Source of the DNA: Lentzea albidocapillata subsp. violacea
GTDB taxonomy: Bacteria; Actinomycetota; Actinomycetes; Mycobacteriales; Pseudonocardiaceae
Direction: 5' to 3'
Assembly: GCF_900100275.1 (NCBI RefSeq)
Contig: NZ_FNET01000014.1
Location: forward strand, 62,001 to 126,000
Length of the DNA stretch: 64,000 bases
The notes beneath the pieces were generated by a model. It searched no databases, was not told where the DNA came from, and saw only the letters and a program-made list of their open reading frames with translations. Of the stretch, positions 24,366 through 32,474 are shown one piece after another. Both the position numbers and the translations under genes were made by a program. Within the stretch, counting starts at the first letter, position 1. Each line of letters opens with the position of its first letter.

Positions 24366-25541
24366 ATGCTGGCACGCATGTCCCCACGCCTGGCCACGTT
24401 CGTCGTCTTCCTCTTGAACGGCGCCGTCTTCGGCACCTGGGCCTCCCGCGTGCCCGCGCTCGCCGAACAGATCGGCGCGGAGGTGGGCAGCCTCGGCCTG
24501 GCGTTGCTCGGGGCGAGCGTCGGTCTGGCGTTCACGGCACCGTTGGCGGCACGGATCTGCGCGGTCCACGGGTCGCGTGGGGTCCTGATAGCGAGCAGCC
24601 TCCTCAGTCCGCTGCTTCTGCCCGTGCTCGCGCTATCGCAGTCACCGCTGCAGTTCGGACTGACGCTCATCGCGCTGGGAGCGAGCGTCGCGGCGATGGA
24701 CGTGTCGATGAACGTCGCTGCGGTCGTCGTCGTCCGCGCCTTGCAACGGCCGTTGATGCCGCAGTTCCATGCGGGCTTCAGCGTGGGCGGGCTCATCGGG
24801 TCGTTGGGCAGCGCCGCGGCCGCTCAGGCGCACTGGACGCCCATGAAGCACTTCGTCCTGGCGGCTGTCGTCGGCGTACTGGTGACCGCGTTCATCGCGC
24901 AGAGGATCCCCGGAGGAGTAGGGGAGCGTCATAGGGAAGAAGTCACCGAACGAGCGAACGTGCTCAAGAGCCCTGTCCTCTGGCTGTTGGCGAGCGTCGC
25001 GCTGTGCAGTGCCATCGCGGAGGGGGCGGCGGCGGACTGGTCGGCGTTGTTCATGGTGCGTGAACGCGGAATGGGCGACGCGGCGGCCGCATACGCCTAT
25101 GCGGGCTTCTCCGTCACGATGGCGCTCGCACGGTGGTTTGGCGAACCGATCCAACGCCGCTTGGGCTCGCACCGCCTGCTCGCCGTGGGTGGAGGCCTGG
25201 CCGCGACGGGTCTGGCGCTCGCGGTGGTGGTCCCGTTCCCCGCGGCCGGCTACGTCGGGTTCGGGCTGGCCGGGCTGGGGCTCGCGTTCTCGTTCCCCGT
25301 GGTCATGGACCTCGCGAGCGAGATCGGCAAACGTGCCGACGGCAGCGGTGGCGAGCGTGAACTCGGGCTGGTGACGACGATCGCCTACAGCGGGTTTCTC
25401 GCGGGGCCGCCGATCGTGGGCGGGCTCGCGCACGTCAGTTCTCTCGTGGTCTCGCTCGGGTTCGTGGCGCTCGTCACGGCACTGATCATCCCGACGACCC
25501 TGCTGGCCCGGCGGGCGGCCAGGCAGGCGGCATCCGTTTGA
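24366..25541 (+). CDS. MFS transporter (YbjJ-like)
   Basis: 391 residues with about 12 hydrophobic segments and the first-loop family motif VFGTWASRVPALAEQIGA. This resembles YbjJ-type MFS permeases associated with LacI regulators. A sugar or related small molecule is a plausible substrate from the LacI context (inference). ATG 24366 lies 2 bp after the operator; ATG 24378 is an alternative. No ribosome binding site precedes either, so the mRNA may be leaderless. Confidence 0.83.
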   Translation: MLARMSPRLATFVVFLLNGAVFGTWASRVPALAEQIGAEVGSLGLALLGASVGLAFTAPLAARICAVHGSRGVLIASSLLSPLLLPVLALSQSPLQFGLTLIALGASVAAMDVSMNVAAVVVVRALQRPLMPQFHAGFSVGGLIGSLGSAAAAQAHWTPMKHFVLAAVVGVLVTAFIAQRIPGGVGERHREEVTERANVLKSPVLWLLASVALCSAIAEGAAADWSALFMVRERGMGDAAAAYAYAGFSVTMALARWFGEPIQRRLGSHRLLAVGGGLAATGLALAVVVPFPAAGYVGFGLAGLGLAFSFPVVMDLASEIGKRADGSGGERELGLVTTIAYSGFLAGPPIVGGLAHVSSLVVSLGFVALVTALIIPTTLLARRAARQAASV

Positions 25542-25610
25542 GCGCTTCCTCGAGGGCCTTGGCGGACTTGTTCACACGACGCAACACCAGAGGGTCGTAG
25601 GCTCCAGGGC

Positions 25611-27542
25611 GTGGCAATCGAACGCTCCACCAGAACGGGTTTGGTGCCCCTCGTCGTCATCGGCTTCTCAGTGGCGGCCCTCGCGGCCGTCGCGCTGAGC
25701 TCGTTCGAGAGCAACCCTCCAGTCGGGGTGCAGATCGTGCGAGTGCTGACCGAGACGGGTGCGGTGGTGACCATCGGCTCGTTGTTGCTGGCGGCGTTCC
25801 TCGTGCCACCGCAGAAGTCCGGCACTCTCGCAGCGGACGGCTACGCCGCGATGCGCACCGCTGGGTGGTTCGCGCTCGTATGGCTCGTGGGTGCCCTGCT
25901 GTCAGTGCCGTTCACCACAGCGGCCGCGATCGACCGTCCGGTGAGCTCGTTCAGCTTCAGTCAGATGGTCGCGACGGCGATGCTGCTGGAGCAGTCGAAG
26001 GCATGGCTCCTGACGGCGATCATCGTGGCGTTGCTCGCGCTGGGCTGCCGTCTGGTGCTGTCGTGGGGATGGACGACGGTCCTGCTGTTCGGTGCCATCT
26101 TCGCGTTGGTTCCGGTCGCGGTCACGGGACACTCGTCGTCCGGCGGCTCGCACGACATGGCGACGAACAGCCTGTTGTTCCACCTCGTCGCCGCAGTGCT
26201 GTGGGTGGGCGGCTTGATCGCGTTGCTCGCGCACGGCAGGCGTGGCGGCGCGCACCTTCCTCTCGCCGCGACGAGGTTCTCGAAGATCGCGCTGGTCTGC
26301 TGGATCGTGATGGCCGTCTCGGGTGTGGTGAACGCGCTGGTGCGCATCACACCGGCCGACCTCGTGACGTCCACCTACGGCTGGCTGACGCTCGGCAAGC
26401 TGGCGTGTCTGCTGCTGCTCGGCGTGTTCGGCTACTTCCAGCGCGAACGCGGTGTGAAGGGCGTGGTCGACGGCAAGCCGCACGCGTTGCTCAAGCTCGC
26501 CGGCCTCGAAGTCCTGCTGATGATGTTCACCATCGGCCTGGCCGTGGCGCTGGCCCGCACGCCTCCTCCCGGCGGCAGCACCGAACTGCCCAGCCGTACG
26601 GAGATCGCGATCGGCTACGACCTCGACGGCCCGCCGACGCTCGCGGCCATCCTGTTCGACTGGCGCTTCGACCTGGTCTTCGGCACCGCGGCGCTGGCGA
26701 TGGCCCTGATTTACGTCCTGGGCGTGCGCAGGCTGGCCAAGCGCGGTGACAAGTGGCCGGTGGGCCGCACGATCGCGTGGCTGTGCGGGTGTTTCTCGCT
26801 GTTGTTCGCGACGTCGTCGGGCATGGGCCGGTACTCGCCGGCGATGTTCAGCGTGCACATGGAAGCGCACATGGTGCTGTCCATGCTGACGCCGATCCTG
26901 TTCGTCCTGGGTGGACCGGTCACGCTGGCGTTGCGCGCGTTGCCGGTCAGCAAGGAGGTGCCGGGGCCGCGCGAGTGGGTGCTGGCGTTCGTGCAGTCAC
27001 CGGTCGCACGCCTGCTGACGAACCCCTTGGTGGCGCTGGCGTTGTTCGTCGGCTCCTTCTACGCCCTGTACTTCTCGGGGCTCTTCGAGGCCGCGCTGCC
27101 GTTCCACTGGGCGCACCTCGCGATGAACGCGCACTTCATCCTCGCGGGCTACGTCTTCTACTGGCCCGTGATCGGTGTGGACCCGTCCCCGAACAAGCTG
27201 CCGCCACTCGGCCGGTTGGGGCTGCTGTTCGCGTCGATCCCGTTCCACGCGTTCTTCGGCGTCGTGCTGATGAGCTCCGCGAACGTCATCGGCGAGCAGT
27301 TCTACCGAGGCCTGGCGTTGCCGTGGGTGCAGAACCTGCTGGAGGACCAGCGGCTCGGTGGCGGCATCGCGTGGGCGGCGGGCGAGATTCCGTTGCTGGT
27401 GGTCATGGTCGCCCTGCTCACGCAGTGGGCGCGGCAGGACGGCCGTGACGCGAAGCGGTACGACCGCAAGGCCGACACCGATGGTGGCGCCGACCTCGAG
27501 GCCTACAACGCGATGCTGCGGAAGATGGCCGGTAAGGACTAG
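25611..27542 (+). CDS. CopD/CtaG fusion: copper-resistance D domain plus cytochrome c oxidase assembly domain
   Basis: 643 residues, about 14 membrane helices. The first half is CopD-like: an integral domain with conserved His in VAVTGHSSSGGSHDMATNSL. The second half is CtaG_Caa3-like, with MGRYSPAMFSVHMEAHMVLSMLTPILFVLGGPVTLALRA and HWAHLAMNAHFILAGYVFYWPVIGVDPSPNKLP. Actinobacterial fusions of this kind are linked to copper uptake or export and copper delivery to cytochrome oxidase. Start GTG 25611. Its stop and that of the convergent ABC permease lie within one CTAG. Confidence 0.88.
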   Translation: MAIERSTRTGLVPLVVIGFSVAALAAVALSSFESNPPVGVQIVRVLTETGAVVTIGSLLLAAFLVPPQKSGTLAADGYAAMRTAGWFALVWLVGALLSVPFTTAAAIDRPVSSFSFSQMVATAMLLEQSKAWLLTAIIVALLALGCRLVLSWGWTTVLLFGAIFALVPVAVTGHSSSGGSHDMATNSLLFHLVAAVLWVGGLIALLAHGRRGGAHLPLAATRFSKIALVCWIVMAVSGVVNALVRITPADLVTSTYGWLTLGKLACLLLLGVFGYFQRERGVKGVVDGKPHALLKLAGLEVLLMMFTIGLAVALARTPPPGGSTELPSRTEIAIGYDLDGPPTLAAILFDWRFDLVFGTAALAMALIYVLGVRRLAKRGDKWPVGRTIAWLCGCFSLLFATSSGMGRYSPAMFSVHMEAHMVLSMLTPILFVLGGPVTLALRALPVSKEVPGPREWVLAFVQSPVARLLTNPLVALALFVGSFYALYFSGLFEAALPFHWAHLAMNAHFILAGYVFYWPVIGVDPSPNKLPPLGRLGLLFASIPFHAFFGVVLMSSANVIGEQFYRGLALPWVQNLLEDQRLGGGIAWAAGEIPLLVVMVALLTQWARQDGRDAKRYDRKADTDGGADLEAYNAMLRKMAGKD

Positions 27543-28336
27543 ACGGACAGCGGGCGGCGGAAGCCGCGGACCGCGAAGAACGCACCGATCGCCGCGATCA
27601 CGCCGCTCGTGACCAGCGCGCCGGCCACGCCCGTGACGGGGTGGGCGAGCGCCAGGCTGCGGGCGGCGTCGACGGCGTACGTCAGCGGGTTGACCTTCGC
27701 GACCGCCTGCAGCCAGCCCGGCAGTCCGCTGACCGGTACGAACGCGCTGGACGCGAACATCAGCGGGAACATCGCCAGGAAGCCGACGGTCTGCATGAGC
27801 TCGGCCTTGCGCACCCACGCGGCGATCGCGATGAACACCCAGCTCAGCGCCCAGCCGACGACCAGCGCCAGGCCCAGCGCGGCGAGGGTGCCGAGCATGC
27901 CGCCGTCCGGGCGGAACCCGAACACCAGGACGCCGAACGCGATCATCAGCACCAGTTGGAACGCCGTGCGGACGGCATCGGACAGGTTGCGGGCCAACAG
28001 AACCGTGCTCGGGCGGATGGGCAGCGAACGGAACCGCGCGAGCACACCGTTCGACATGTCCTGCACGAGCCCGATGCCGGACGCGAGAGAGGACTGCATC
28101 GCGGTGTTCACGAGGATCGCGGGTAACAGGAAGTTGATGTAAGTCATGCCCGGCGGGAAGTTCGCCGTGGACGTGATGCTGCTGAAGATCTGACTGAACA
28201 ACGTCAGCATGATCAACGGCTGCAGGATGCTGAAGAAGACGAGAGCGGGCGTGCGCAGCAGTGCGCGCAGAGAACGGCCAGTCAGCACGAGGACTTGCGT
28301 CGGGTAGCTGCTGCCATGCCAGGTCAAGGTCGCCAT
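27539..28336 (-). CDS. ABC-2 type transporter permease (DrrB-like)
   Basis: 265 residues with six hydrophobic segments. Family motifs are FFSILQPLIMLTLFSQIFSSI, MTYINFLLPAILVNTAMQSS and RFRSLPIRPSTVLLARNLSDAVR. This is the DrrB group that exports drugs or lipids together with a DrrA-like ATPase. Start ATG 28336 with GGGGG upstream, 8 bp after the ATPase stop. Third gene of the TetR-ATPase-permease operon. Confidence 0.9.
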   Translation of the reverse strand: MATLTWHGSSYPTQVLVLTGRSLRALLRTPALVFFSILQPLIMLTLFSQIFSSITSTANFPPGMTYINFLLPAILVNTAMQSSLASGIGLVQDMSNGVLARFRSLPIRPSTVLLARNLSDAVRTAFQLVLMIAFGVLVFGFRPDGGMLGTLAALGLALVVGWALSWVFIAIAAWVRKAELMQTVGFLAMFPLMFASSAFVPVSGLPGWLQAVAKVNPLTYAVDAARSLALAHPVTGVAGALVTSGVIAAIGAFFAVRGFRRPLSV

Positions 28337-28344
28337 GATTCCCC

Positions 28345-29268
28345 CTAGTTCGCAGCGAGAGTGAGGTAGACGTCGTCCAGCGTTGGCTCCTTGAGGCCGA
28401 TTTCGTGCGCCTCCAAGCCGTTGTCGTCCAACGCGCGCACGACTGTCGCAAGGTCGCGTGACGCGCTGACGGGGGTCGTGAGCGTGAGGCCTTCCGCGAC
28501 GGGGTGGAGCCCCACGGAGGTGATGGCCTTCAACGCGGTGTCCACTTCGGACACTGAGTCGAGCGTGACGGTGACCGTGCGCTGGCCGACCTGGGCCTTC
28601 AACTCGGCCGAGGTGCCGGACGCGACGACCTTCCCGTGGGACAGCACGGTGATCGAGTCGGCCAGGCGGTCGGCCTCGTCCAGGTACTGGGTCGTGAGCA
28701 GCACCGTCGTGCCGTCCGCGACGAGCTTCTCGACGATCTCCCACATCGCGAGGCGGCTGGCCGGGTCGAGACCGGTGGTCGGCTCGTCCAGGAACAGCAC
28801 GTCGGGGTTGCCGACCAGCGACGCGGCCAGGTCGAGACGGCGCCGCATGCCGCCGGAGTAGGTCTTGGCGTTGCGCTTGGCGGCGTCGGTGAGGTCGAAC
28901 TGCTCCAGCAGGTCGTCCGCACGCGCGTGGGCCTGCTTGCGGCCGGCGCCGAGCAGGCGGGCGATCAGGACGAGGTTGTCGTGGCCGCTGAGCTGCTCGT
29001 CGACGGCGGCGAACTGGCCGGTCAGGCCGATGCGGCTGCGGACCTCGTGGCTCTGCTTCACGACGTCGAACCCCGCGACCCGCGCGCTGCCGCTGGACGG
29101 GGGCAGCATCGTGGTGAGGAGGTTGACCAGCGTGGTCTTGCCGGCGCCGTTGTGGCCGAGGAGGCCGAGGACGGAGCCCTTCTTCGCAGTGACGCTCACG
29201 CCGTCGAGCGCGTTCACCTCACCGAATTTCTTGCTCACCTCGTGGGCTTCGATCATGAGCTCAGACAT
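28345..29268 (-). CDS. ABC transporter ATP-binding protein (DrrA-like)
   Basis: 307 residues. Walker A is GHNGAGKTT, the signature is YSGGMRRRLDLAASLVGNP, and Walker B is VLFLDEPTTGLDP. The C-terminal DrrA extension is RTVTVTLDSVSEVDTAL and PTLDDVYLTL. The ATPase powers the neighbouring permease. ATG 29268 has GGGGG upstream; it overlaps the TetR stop by 8 bp, giving translational coupling. Confidence 0.93.
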   Translation of the reverse strand: MSELMIEAHEVSKKFGEVNALDGVSVTAKKGSVLGLLGHNGAGKTTLVNLLTTMLPPSSGSARVAGFDVVKQSHEVRSRIGLTGQFAAVDEQLSGHDNLVLIARLLGAGRKQAHARADDLLEQFDLTDAAKRNAKTYSGGMRRRLDLAASLVGNPDVLFLDEPTTGLDPASRLAMWEIVEKLVADGTTVLLTTQYLDEADRLADSITVLSHGKVVASGTSAELKAQVGQRTVTVTLDSVSEVDTALKAITSVGLHPVAEGLTLTTPVSASRDLATVVRALDDNGLEAHEIGLKEPTLDDVYLTLAAN

Positions 29269-29872
29269 CTGTTCCCCCTGTTTTGAGTGCTCCGTGCAGG
29301 AACAGCTCCACGATGGCGGCGGGTTCGGCGGCGATCTGGCCGAAGCCGGAGCCCATCCGGTTCGTGAAGACGGCGCCGAGCAGCATCCGCCCGGCGAGAT
29401 CGGGGCTGACGCGCAGTTCCGCGTCGCCGAACAGGCCGGCGACGGCGTCGGACAGCTGCTGCATGCCGATCGGCGGTCCCTTGTGCTTCTTGTGGTCCTC
29501 GTCGCGCGGCTGGTAGCCGGACTCGCGCAGCGCGCCGATGACACCCCACATGCGGTCGAGGTAGCCGCTGAACGTCGCCACTCCCGCCGTGAGCCGCTCT
29601 TCGAGTGGCACGTCCGCCGGGATCGCTTCGAGCCGTGCGACCTCTTCGTCGGAGTGCAGCGCGCGTTGGATGCACGCGTCGAGCAGCTCCGCCTTGTCCT
29701 TGAAGACGCGGAACACCGTGCCTTCCGCGATGCCGGCGGCGGCGGCGATCTGGCTGGTGGTGACGTTTGCGCCGGCCTTCACGACGAGCGGCAGTGTGGC
29801 CTGGACGATCGCTTCGCGGCGGTCTTCCGGGCTCATCGCGGGGGCGCGGCGGCGGCGTGGTTCCTCTGACAC
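29261..29872 (-). CDS. TetR-family repressor of the ABC exporter operon
   Basis: 203 residues. The helix-turn-helix is VVKAGANVTTSQIAAAAGIAEGTVFRVFKDKAELLDA. The effector-binding C-terminal domain has WGVIGALRESGY and GRMLLGAVFTNRMGSGF. The start is GTG 29872. Two operator-like sequences at 29886-29927 lie just upstream of the start, so it probably controls its own operon. Ligand could be a drug or lipid exported by the transporter (inference). Confidence 0.9.
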   Translation of the reverse strand: MSEEPRRRRAPAMSPEDRREAIVQATLPLVVKAGANVTTSQIAAAAGIAEGTVFRVFKDKAELLDACIQRALHSDEEVARLEAIPADVPLEERLTAGVATFSGYLDRMWGVIGALRESGYQPRDEDHKKHKGPPIGMQQLSDAVAGLFGDAELRVSPDLAGRMLLGAVFTNRMGSGFGQIAAEPAAIVELFLHGALKTGGTDV

Positions 29873-29885
29873 GTCCGCAACTGTA

Positions 29886-29903
29886 TGAGTGAGTACTCAC
29901 TCA
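29886..29903. promoter_or_regulatory. Perfect TetR operator
   Basis: TGAGTGAGTACTCACTCA is a perfect 18-bp palindrome ending 31 bp upstream of the TetR GTG start at 29872. It is of the TGAGTGA type known for TetR regulators. Confidence 0.85.
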
Positions 29904-29909
29904 TGTCAA

Positions 29910-29927
29910 TGAGTGGGCGCTCACTCA
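29910..29927. promoter_or_regulatory. Second, imperfect TetR operator
   Basis: TGAGTGGGCGCTCACTCA repeats the flanking TGAGTG/CACTCA arms of the first operator, seven bases further upstream. The pair allows cooperative binding. Confidence 0.65.
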
Positions 29928-30001
29928 CTCGTCTCGCTCCAGCGCCGCACTAGCACGGAACCCCGACAATCCTGCGCTTCGAGGCCGTTCAAGATCTCGA
30001 C

Positions 30002-30028
30002 CTGTCCACAACCCGCGAGTTGTCCACA
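30002..30028 (+). promoter_or_regulatory. Two DnaA-box-like sites in tandem before ssb
   Basis: CTGTCCACA (30002-30010) and TTGTCCACA (30020-30028), both in the same orientation and 18 bp apart. The second equals the actinobacterial DnaA-box consensus. They lie ~80 bp before the ssb-like gene. Confidence 0.55.
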
Positions 30029-30106
30029 GATCCGCTGCCGCCCCACCCCGGCCACCCGCCTCCGGAGCAACCTGAACCAGAACCCCGCGACCTGGAGGCA
30101 AGCCCG

Positions 30107-30520
30107 ATGTCCTGGAATTCCACCGTGATCACCGTTGTTGGCACTGTCGTCAGCGACATCACGTACAAGCACGCCGAGGACGGCAAGACGAACGCGTTCT
30201 TCCGGATCAACTCGACCGAGCGCCGGTACAACACGGCGAACGGCGACTGGGAGGACGGCGAGTCGTTGTGGCTCGGTGTGTCGTGCTGGCGCAAGCTCGC
30301 CGACAGCGTGAAGACGACGCTGTCCAAGGGTGACCCCGTGATCGTCCAGGGCAAGCTGCGGATCCGTCACTACGAGAAGGACGACGTGAAGCGGCAGGCG
30401 TTCAGCCTGGACGCGTTGCACGTCGGGCTGGACTTGAGCCGAGTGCAGTCACTGGGCTCCGCCCCGCTCGTTGAACCGCGAGCCGCCGACGATCTGGCCG
30501 AGGAACCCGTTCCGTTCTGA
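30107..30520 (+). CDS. ssb: Single-stranded DNA-binding protein (Rv2478c-like paralogue)
   Basis: 137 residues, one OB fold: STVITVVGTVVSDITYKHAEDGKTNAFFRINSTERRYN, LWLGVSCWRKLADSVKTTLSKGDPVIVQGKLRIRHYEKDD. The acidic C-terminus ends EEPVPF, like the protein-interaction tip of bacterial SSB (usually DDDIPF). It is the non-essential paralogue found beside ettA in mycobacteria, not the replication ssb beside rpsF/rpsR. ATG 30107 has GGAGG upstream; an in-frame start at 30020 gives a proline-rich unlikely extension. Confidence 0.88.
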   Translation: MSWNSTVITVVGTVVSDITYKHAEDGKTNAFFRINSTERRYNTANGDWEDGESLWLGVSCWRKLADSVKTTLSKGDPVIVQGKLRIRHYEKDDVKRQAFSLDALHVGLDLSRVQSLGSAPLVEPRAADDLAEEPVPF

Positions 30521-30779
30521 GCCGTTCGGGGCAACCCGGTTCCGGAGTTCGGGAACCCACCCGTACCGGCGTCGCCGCCGGAGAAGAATGCACGTACCGA
30601 GATCCACGAAGGAGGGAAGCTCGTAGATCGGGGCCGCCGAGGGCCGATCGCCGAGAGTCGTTCACGTTCGAACGGAACGGGCTGGTCACCGAGTCGCGTG
30701 ACGCTCGATCCGGACGTGCGCGCCTGCTTGTCGGCGACCGAGGTCAGGAGCCTCTGAGCACCGCTCTACGATCGCCGCC
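30521..30779. other. Intergenic region before ettA
   Basis: 259 bp without a supportable gene. It holds only a weak GGTTCC/GGAACC dyad near 30540-30560 and presumably the ettA promoter. Confidence 0.4.
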
Positions 30780-32456
30780 ATGGCCGAGTTCATCTACACC
30801 ATGAAAAAGGTGCGCAAGGCGCACGGTGACAAGGTCATCCTCGATGACGTCACGATCATGTTCTACCCCGGCGCGAAAATCGGTGTGGTCGGTCCCAACG
30901 GCGCCGGCAAGTCGAGCGTGCTCAAGATCATGGCGGGGCTGGACACACCTGGCAACGGTGAGGCCTACCTGGCCCCCGGCTACACGGTGGGAATCCTGCA
31001 GCAGGAGCCGCCGCTCAACGAGGAGAAGACCGTCCTCGGCAACGTCCAGGAGGGCCTGGGCGAGATCAAGGTGAAGCTGGACCGCTTCAACGAGATCGCC
31101 GAGCTGATGGCGACCGACTACTCCGACGAGCTGATGGAGGAGATGGGCAAGCTCCAGGAGGAGCTCGACCACGCCAACGCGTGGGACATCGACTCGCAGC
31201 TCGACCAGGCGATGGACGCCCTGCGCTGCCCGCCGCCGGACGCCGACGTCACCAAGCTCTCCGGTGGTGAGCGCCGCCGTGTCGCGCTGTGCAAGCTGCT
31301 GCTGAGCAAGCCCGACCTGCTGCTGCTCGACGAGCCCACCAACCACTTGGACGCGGAGAGCGTCCTGTGGCTGGAGCAGCACCTCGCGCAGTACACCGGC
31401 GCCGTGCTCGCCGTGACCCACGACAGGTACTTCCTGGACAACCTGGCCGAGTGGATCCTCGAGATCGACCGCGGCAAGACCCATCCCTACGAGGGCAACT
31501 ACTCCACGTACCTGGAGAAGAAGGCCGAGCGTCTCGCGATCTCGGGCAAGAAGGACCAGAAGCTGCAGAAGCGCCTCAAGGACGAGCTGGAGTGGGTGCG
31601 CTCCGGCGCGAAGGCCCGCCAGGCCAAGTCGAAGGCGCGTCTGGACCGCTACGAGGAGATGGCGGCCGAGGCGGAGAAGACCCGCAAGCTCGACTTCGAG
31701 GAGATCCAGATCCCGCCGGGCCCGCGTCTGGGCAACGTCGTGGTCGAGACCGAGAAGCTCAAGAAGGGCTTCGGCGACCGGGTCCTGATCGACGGGCTGT
31801 CGTTCACGTTGCCGCGCAACGGCATCGTCGGCGTCATCGGTCCGAACGGCGTCGGCAAGACGACGCTGTTCAAGACGATCGTCGGTCTCGAGAAGCCGGA
31901 CGCGGGCGTGGTCAAGGTCGGCGAGACGGTGCTGCTGTCCTACGTCGACCAGAACCGCGGCGGCATCGACCCGAAGAAGAACGTGTGGGAGGTCGTGTCC
32001 GGCGGACTCGACTACATCCACGTCGGCAACGTCGAGATGCCGTCTCGCGCGTACGTCAGCGCGTTCGGCTTCAAGGGCCCGGACCAGCAGAAGCCCGCGG
32101 GCGTGCTGTCCGGTGGTGAGCGCAACCGCCTCAACCTCGCGCTCACGCTCAAGCTCGGCGGCAACCTGATCCTGCTGGACGAGCCGACCAACGACCTGGA
32201 CGTCGAGACCCTCGGCTCACTGGAGAACGCTCTCGAGCAGTTCCCCGGCTGCGCCGTGGTCATCTCCCACGACCGGTGGTTCCTCGACCGCGTCGCCACG
32301 CACATCCTCGCGTGGGAGGGCACGGACGAGGACCCGTCGAAGTGGTACTGGTTCGAGGGCAACTTCGAGGGCTACGAGAAGAACAAGCTCGAGCGCCTGG
32401 GTGCGGACGCCGCAAGGCCGCACCGTGTCACGTACCGCAAGCTGACACGGGACTGA
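30780..32456 (+). CDS. ettA: Energy-dependent translational throttle protein EttA (ABC-F)
   Basis: 558 residues with two ABC domains: Walker A GPNGAGKSS and GPNGVGKTT, signatures LSGGERRR and LSGGERNR, Walker B LLLLDEPTNHLD and LILLDEPTNDLD. Between them lies the charged linker (KKAERLAISGKKDQKLQKRLK) that reaches the tRNA on the ribosome. EttA gates the first elongation cycle according to the ATP/ADP ratio. The product matches Rv2477c as recalled. Start ATG 30780. Confidence 0.95.
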   Translation: MAEFIYTMKKVRKAHGDKVILDDVTIMFYPGAKIGVVGPNGAGKSSVLKIMAGLDTPGNGEAYLAPGYTVGILQQEPPLNEEKTVLGNVQEGLGEIKVKLDRFNEIAELMATDYSDELMEEMGKLQEELDHANAWDIDSQLDQAMDALRCPPPDADVTKLSGGERRRVALCKLLLSKPDLLLLDEPTNHLDAESVLWLEQHLAQYTGAVLAVTHDRYFLDNLAEWILEIDRGKTHPYEGNYSTYLEKKAERLAISGKKDQKLQKRLKDELEWVRSGAKARQAKSKARLDRYEEMAAEAEKTRKLDFEEIQIPPGPRLGNVVVETEKLKKGFGDRVLIDGLSFTLPRNGIVGVIGPNGVGKTTLFKTIVGLEKPDAGVVKVGETVLLSYVDQNRGGIDPKKNVWEVVSGGLDYIHVGNVEMPSRAYVSAFGFKGPDQQKPAGVLSGGERNRLNLALTLKLGGNLILLDEPTNDLDVETLGSLENALEQFPGCAVVISHDRWFLDRVATHILAWEGTDEDPSKWYWFEGNFEGYEKNKLERLGADAARPHRVTYRKLTRD

Positions 32457-32474
32457 GAGGGCAACGGCGACGTC

